Shown here: one piece after another, positions 51,022-54,997 of the stretch
How positions within the stretch are numbered: the first letter of the stretch is position 1
How the letters are laid out: every line of letters starts with the position of its first letter
DNA from: an uncultured Polaribacter sp.
GTDB lineage: Bacteria > Bacteroidota > Bacteroidia > Flavobacteriales > Flavobacteriaceae
Assembly (NCBI GenBank): GCA_905480405.1
Contig: CAJQQH010000048.1
Coordinates: 1 to 54,997, forward strand
Reading direction: 5' to 3'
Length of the DNA stretch: 54,997 nt
The notes under the pieces: model-generated
What the model saw: the letters and a program-made list of their open reading frames with translations, nothing else
Told to the model about the DNA's origin: nothing
Database searches by the model: none
Translations under genes and position numbers: made by a program

Positions 51022-52194
51022 TTAGTCAGGTAGTTCAGAAGAAATAGAAATACCAATTGCATTTCCGCCTTCTACAAATTTGTCTCCTAAATCTTGTAAT
51101 GCGTTGACAGATGCTAAAACTAAAGGTCTTTCTATTACATCTGAAATTGCAAAATCGAAAGGAGTTGCTGTTGCTTCTACAGAAGTTTCAGCAACTACTA
51201 ACTGTGCAGAAATTTCTGCGCCCAAAATTGGATTTGTTTCAGTTATTAAATCTTCTAAAGAATCTCCAGAAACGTTACCATAAGAACCTCTATAGACATT
51301 TGCTATTCCGGCAAGATTTAATCGAATATCTCTATGCGTATTATCAGAAAAACACGAATGCTCGTCTTCTTGATCTTGATTGTCATAAGCCACGAATATT
51401 CTTTCTCCACCTAATTCAGATTTAGATAAAGTAGCCAATGCCGTTAAAATATTTTTGATTGCTGTATCTTCATTTAAAGATAAAAAAGTAGTTCTATAAG
51501 CTCCATCAACTTTCCATTCATTAATCATTAATTGTAAATGATCTATTAATAAATCTGCGCATGATGCTAAATAATCTCTTCTTCTAGATTGATTTGCAGC
51601 GGTTCCTCCATCTACAAAATCTGTGAATGGTCTTTGTCCTGTAAGTTTTTCTGAAGGTGTCGTTGTATCTTGCCCCCATAAAAGAAATTCAATAGCATGG
51701 TACCCAACACTAATATTGGTTTCGCTACCAACTTCATTTAAACCTTCTAAAGTAGTCTTGTCAATTGTTGGGTAATCTGTAATATTATTAATAATTCCAG
51801 AATTTGTGTCTCCAACAACATAATCTACATAGTTCTCGTCTAAAGGCCATGCATTTAGTAAACCTTCTGGTCCGTCAGTATCATCTATTGGACCGCTTGC
51901 AAAACGAAAAGCTTCAGTTTTACCATAACTTTCTCTAGCAGTTAACCAAGTGTTTTTTGCAGCAATAAAATTAACATCTGTAGGGTCTGCGACAAAAGTA
52001 TCTATACTGTTTTTTAAATTTTCAGCATCTGTAATTGCATCCGAATAACTCGCATAAACAATAGAAGCGTAGTTGTCTATTACAGACGATTTTTCTATAG
52101 TTGTTGTTATTTCTGGGGTTGTCTCTTCGTTAGAACAAGATTGTAATGCTATAAATGCAAATACATAAATTAATTTTGATAATTTTAAATTCAT
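51022..52194 (-). CDS. Imelysin family (M75) lipoprotein with GxHxxE motif
   Basis: 390 residues from ATG 52194 (MNLKLSKLIYVFAFIALQSC lipobox); a longer frame to 52236 begins within the promoter and is rejected. The helical imelysin fold has both motifs: FRFASGPIDDTDGPEGLLNA and GYHAIEFLLWGQD (G-x-H166-x-x-E). Imelysin-like proteins (also EfeO and IcmP relatives) take part in iron or heme acquisition; the GxHxxE site is the proposed metal-binding site. First gene of the operon with the di-heme oxidoreductase, degenerate imelysin and HTTM. A shared palindromic box (52195-52210) lies in its 5' untranslated region, and another (52266-52284) lies upstream of the promoter. Confidence 0.9.
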   Translation of the reverse strand: MNLKLSKLIYVFAFIALQSCSNEETTPEITTTIEKSSVIDNYASIVYASYSDAITDAENLKNSIDTFVADPTDVNFIAAKNTWLTARESYGKTEAFRFASGPIDDTDGPEGLLNAWPLDENYVDYVVGDTNSGIINNITDYPTIDKTTLEGLNEVGSETNISVGYHAIEFLLWGQDTTTPSEKLTGQRPFTDFVDGGTAANQSRRRDYLASCADLLIDHLQLMINEWKVDGAYRTTFLSLNEDTAIKNILTALATLSKSELGGERIFVAYDNQDQEDEHSCFSDNTHRDIRLNLAGIANVYRGSYGNVSGDSLEDLITETNPILGAEISAQLVVAETSVEATATPFDFAISDVIERPLVLASVNALQDLGDKFVEGGNAIGISISSELPD

Positions 52195-52210
52195 TTTATT
52201 TAGATTAATT
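52195..52210. promoter_or_regulatory. Palindromic box 3 (candidate metal-responsive operator)
   Basis: TTTATTTAGATTAATT, identical over 16 nt to the minus strand of box 1 before the porin gene. It is adjacent to the imelysin start codon and inside the leader, where a bound repressor would block elongation. Confidence 0.6.
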
Positions 52211-52233
52211 AAAAATAGTGTGATTTTTGGCTG

Positions 52234-52264
52234 CAAATATATAATACGATACTTGATTTACAAA
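52234..52264 (-). promoter_or_regulatory. Promoter of the imelysin operon
   Basis: On the minus strand TTTG (52264-52261), 19 nt, TATATTTG (52241-52234); leader of ~33 nt. Confidence 0.7.
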
Positions 52265-52265
52265 G

Positions 52266-52284
52266 TTTATTTAGAATAAATAAA
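52266..52284. promoter_or_regulatory. Palindromic box 4
   Basis: Perfect 8-bp inverted repeat TTTATTTA-gaa-TAAATAAA, with the same arms as box 1 and a 3-nt spacer, directly upstream of the -33 element of the imelysin promoter. Confidence 0.5.
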
Positions 52285-52393
52285 AATAATATTAAAAAAA
52301 ATCTAATGTTCTTAATTGTTTGTTTTATTTATATAGAAATAGACGACTTACAGATGAACAAAAAATAATAGTATAAGATTCATTTATTAATTG

Positions 52394-52401
52394 TAAATTT
52401 G
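52394..52401 (+). promoter_or_regulatory. TAnnTTTG element of guaB
   Basis: TAAATTTG, 25 nt before ATG 52427; no clear -33 box. Confidence 0.45.
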
Positions 52402-52426
52402 CACGCAATTATACCTTAATTGCAAC

Positions 52427-53902
52427 ATGACAGCACACGACAACAAAATTTTAGGAGAAGGATTAACTTATGACGACGTTCTTTTAGTCCCAGCCTTTTC
52501 CGAAGTACTTCCAAGAGAAGTAAGTATTCAAACAAAATTTACTAAAAACATTACAATTAACGTTCCTATAGCTTCAGCAGCTATGGATACTGTTACAGAA
52601 TCTGCTTTAGCTATTGCTATTGCTAGAGAAGGTGGTATTGGTGTTTTACATAAAAACATGACTATTGAGCAACAAGCTCAAGAAGTTAGAAGAGTAAAAC
52701 GTGCTGAAAGCGGTATGATTTTAGATCCTGTTACTTTACCATTAACTGCTATTGTTTTAGATGCAAAAGCTTATATGAAAGAGCACGGTATTGGAGGAAT
52801 CCCTATAGTAGACGATGAAGGAACTTTAAAAGGTATTGTTACAAACAGAGATCTTCGTTTTGAGCATGATAATAATAGACCAATTATAGAGGTGATGACA
52901 AGTGAAAACTTGGTAACAGCTTCTGTAGGAACATCTTTAAATGATGCTGAAAAAATTCTTCAGAATTATAAAATTGAAAAGCTATTAATTGTTGATAAAG
53001 ATTATAAACTTAAAGGATTAATTACATTTAGAGATATTACTAAAGTTACTCAAAAACCAATTGCAAATAAAGATTCTTTTGGAAGATTAAGAGTTGCTGC
53101 AGCCTTAGGTGTTACGGGTGATGCTGCAGAAAGAGCAGAAGCATTAGTAAATGCAGGTGTAGATGCTGTAATTATTGATACTGCTCACGGACATACTAAA
53201 GGTGTAGTTTCAGTTTTAAAAAGTGTAAAAAGTAAGTTTCCAGAATTAGATGTAGTTGTTGGTAATATTGCTACAGGAGAAGCAGCTAAATATTTAGTTG
53301 AAGCTGGTGCAGATGCTGTAAAAGTTGGTATTGGTCCAGGTTCTATTTGTACAACACGTGTTGTTGCAGGTGTAGGTTTTCCTCAGTTTTCTGCAGTTTT
53401 AGAAGTTGCAGCTGCAATTAAAGGAAGTGGAGTACCTGTTATTGCCGATGGAGGAATTCGTTATACAGGAGATATACCTAAAGCAATTGCTGCTGGTGCA
53501 GATTCTGTAATGTTAGGTTCACTTTTGGCAGGTACAAAAGAATCTCCAGGAGAAACGATTATATATGAAGGAAGAAAATTTAAATCATATAGAGGAATGG
53601 GATCTGTGGAAGCAATGAAACAGGGGTCTAAAGATCGTTACTTTCAAGATGTAGAAGATGATATTAAAAAATTAGTTCCAGAAGGAATTGTTGGTCGTGT
53701 ACCTTATAAAGGAGAGCTTTACGAAAGTATTCACCAATTTATAGGAGGTTTACGTGCAGGAATGGGATATTGTGGAGCAAAAGATATAGAAACATTAAAA
53801 GAAACAGGAAGATTCGTAAGAATTACTGCAAGCGGAATTAATGAAAGCCATCCTCATGATGTGGCAATAACTAAAGAAGCGCCTAATTATAGTAGAAGGT
53901 AA
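52427..53902 (+). CDS. guaB: Inosine-5'-monophosphate dehydrogenase
   Basis: 491 residues. TIM-barrel with two CBS domains inserted (about residues 95-205: [40 protein letters not shown]). The catalytic Cys loop [13 protein letters not shown], the phosphate-binding [10 protein letters not shown], and the Arg-Tyr mobile flap ([11 protein letters not shown]) are all present. It converts IMP to XMP with NAD+, the first committed step of GMP synthesis. Length and motifs are normal. The gene is monocistronic with a terminator at 53928-53959. It is divergent from the imelysin operon, with ~230 nt between start codons. Confidence 0.97.
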   Translation: MTAHDNKILGEGLTYDDVLLVPAFSEVLPREVSIQTKFTKNITINVPIASAAMDTVTESALAIAIAREGGIGVLHKNMTIEQQAQEVRRVKRAESGMILDPVTLPLTAIVLDAKAYMKEHGIGGIPIVDDEGTLKGIVTNRDLRFEHDNNRPIIEVMTSENLVTASVGTSLNDAEKILQNYKIEKLLIVDKDYKLKGLITFRDITKVTQKPIANKDSFGRLRVAAALGVTGDAAERAEALVNAGVDAVIIDTAHGHTKGVVSVLKSVKSKFPELDVVVGNIATGEAAKYLVEAGADAVKVGIGPGSICTTRVVAGVGFPQFSAVLEVAAAIKGSGVPVIADGGIRYTGDIPKAIAAGADSVMLGSLLAGTKESPGETIIYEGRKFKSYRGMGSVEAMKQGSKDRYFQDVEDDIKKLVPEGIVGRVPYKGELYESIHQFIGGLRAGMGYCGAKDIETLKETGRFVRITASGINESHPHDVAITKEAPNYSRR

Positions 53903-53927
53903 GTAATTTAACTTCTATTCTTAAAAA

Positions 53928-53960
53928 CAAAAAACCAAGCAAATTTGCTTGGTTTTTTGT
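53928..53960. terminator. Terminator of guaB
   Basis: 16-bp perfect palindrome (53928-53943 with 53944-53959), centred on GCAAATTTGC and flanked by A6 and T6. Confidence 0.85.
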
Positions 53961-54601
53961 TGTCATATTTTTTTCTAAAAATTAACCTTCTACCTTCAAT
54001 TCATTAATGTTAACTTTTATAATTACATATTTTCTATCCTTATTTGCATCATACTCAATTAAAAAAATCTTTTAATCTTCTTTTATTCTCTCCATTTTCT
54101 GAATTTAGAATTATAAAAAGGCCCAATTCCAAATTGGTTTTAGTTTTTCATTAAACTCAGAAATTGTAACTAACAAATTATGAGAAATTTCACAACTTTA
54201 GAAACTAGCACTGGTTGTTCTGTTTTCCATTTTATATATTTTAACAGATATAAATCCATTTCTATTTTGTGATATAAGTTTAGAGTTCTTTAAAACTTTT
54301 CTTAATTTTTCATTTTTTAACTTTTGTTACTAGTAATTCTTATTGTGCAAAAGATTGATTTATAAAACAAAACATCATAGAGAATAAAAATATTGTTTTC
54401 AGAAAATTTCATTAATAAATAGATAACTTCTTAAAGTTATGTTAAAGCCCCAAATAAATTGTAACTAAAATAAAAGATGTGCGTCTAATAATTATATAGC
54501 TAGAATATCAGAAGTGATAAATAGTTAGAAATTAGTTAGTTTTTAATAGTTGATTAGAGCCAAAAGCAATGTGTTTTTGGCTCTTTTCAGTTATATCATC
54601 T
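53961..54601. other. Gene-poor stretch with possible minus-strand coding remnants
   Basis: No intact gene seen. On the minus strand, near the guaB side, one frame reads IEYDANKDRKYVIIKVNINE, and another stretch reads VKIYKMENRTTSASF; both are broken by stops. They could be remains of one decayed small secreted protein, but frames change and no family is recognised. A hairpin AGAGCCAAAA (54556-54565) with TTTTGGCTCT (54575-54584) lies just before the stop of the last gene and may end it. The rest is AT-rich sequence in which I see nothing. Confidence 0.3.
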
Positions 54602-54997
54602 TTAGTTTTTTACAGGAATTTTATCTCGCTCAATTTTCCCTTTTTTTAGGGCTTTATAATTTTCATAACAATCTAAAACAGCTTCAATCATTTGAAGGTC
54701 AGAAGCTTTTTTGATAAAGTATTCAGAGTAATTACAATCAGTTAATAAGTCTGTTAATTCCTGTCTATCCATATCTAGATATTCCATCATAACTTCTCTA
54801 TCAAACTTACCTGCTAACATTTTACGTAAATCATCTTCTTTTTTAAGCTTTTGTAGCTTTTTAAGTTGCTTAGGTTTTTTACCAAACATACTATATAAGA
54901 AATCTACTGGCTGAAATAAAGCAGCAATAGGAGAGGAGAAGTTCTTACTTTTAGGTTTACCAACTTCATATGTTTGTGGTAATCCGTTTATATGTAT
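54602..54997 (-). CDS. C-terminal part of an unidentified protein (truncated by window edge)
   Basis: The reading frame stays open from the stop at 54602 to the last base, so the Met at 54889 is probably internal; 131 residues are visible. The visible N-terminal side (NGLPQTYEVGKPKSKNFSSP, then IAALFQPVDFLYS) leads to a strongly basic, Lys-rich stretch (KKPKQLKKLQKLKKEDDLRK) and an acidic helical C-terminus (MMEYLDMDRQELTDLLTDCN) with two Cys. No signal peptide, membrane helix or enzyme motif can be judged from this part. I do not recognise the family. Confidence 0.6.
   Translation of the reverse strand: MHINGLPQTYEVGKPKSKNFSSPIAALFQPVDFLYSMFGKKPKQLKKLQKLKKEDDLRKMLAGKFDREVMMEYLDMDRQELTDLLTDCNYSEYFIKKASDLQMIEAVLDCYENYKALKKGKIERDKIPVKN

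Noticed and set aside
1..54997. CRISPR arrays, insertion sequences, prophage, tRNA genes
   Set aside because: No regularly spaced repeats, transposase motifs, phage structural genes or cloverleaf sequences were seen on reading.

Overview
The window looks like a piece of a Flavobacteriaceae chromosome, close to Polaribacter or Tenacibaculum. Support: very AT-rich DNA, Bacteroidetes-type promoters (TTTG, 17-23 nt, TAnnTTTG) in front of several genes, almost no Shine-Dalgarno sequences, many short lipoproteins, a type IX secretion (T9SS) tail, and family gene sets such as DUF4290-murA, DUF6452-DUF6048 and a probable sulfonolipid gene pair. No tRNA, rRNA operon, CRISPR array, insertion sequence or prophage was seen. 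Both ends cut through genes.

Layout. 1-3.9 kb: end of a LuxR-type regulator, a BtuF-like lipoprotein, and a divergent BtuB-like receptor behind a cobalamin riboswitch. 4-5.8 kb: a three-gene operon of SatD (class III cyclase-like layout plus HTH), the membrane protein DUF3307, and a small membrane-anchored protein. 6-13 kb: a UvrD/PcrA helicase, DUF4290, murA with an apparent frameshift, a NUMOD4/HNH-type gene with an in-frame stop, then grpE-dnaJ behind what looks like a sigma-54 promoter. 13.1-19.1 kb: rnpB, acnB, a decayed remnant, a Crp-type regulator, a lipoprotein with two repeats, and a small secreted protein. 19.3-28 kb: mutS2/ung (divergent), a tight operon DUF1835 / nucleoside phosphorylase / signal-less PBP2 / 45-residue lipoprotein, SUI1, a 2OG-Fe(II) oxygenase, DUF6048, DUF6452 and a pterin dehydratase. 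28.3-34.2 kb: a sulfatase-YHYH-T9SS fusion with a coupled gene, rlmD, and a mechanosensitive-channel-like protein. 34.3-42.2 kb: rocD behind a possible structured leader, DUF5362, AsmA, ybaB-DUF2752-CCC protein, and an oligopeptidase B lipoprotein. 42.3-44.6 kb: a cysteate synthase-like enzyme and an alpha-oxoamine synthase. 44.8-52.2 kb: an apparent iron and redox locus. 52.4-55 kb: guaB, a gene-poor stretch, and the end of an unidentified gene.

The most coherent unit is 44.7-52.3 kb. A porin, a flavinylated FMN-binding protein with a four-helix membrane partner, and a convergent operon (imelysin, di-heme oxidoreductase, degenerate imelysin, HTTM/VKGC-like membrane protein) share a palindromic element near TTTATTTAGATTAATT at three promoters. 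This suggests one metal-responsive regulon, probably iron. The SatD-DUF3307 pair, the DUF1835-to-lipoprotein operon and the sulfatase-YHYH fusion are the other good candidates for undescribed biology. Four spots look damaged: murA, the HNH-type gene, and the stretches near 16.7 and 54 kb. They should be checked as either sequence errors or real decay.
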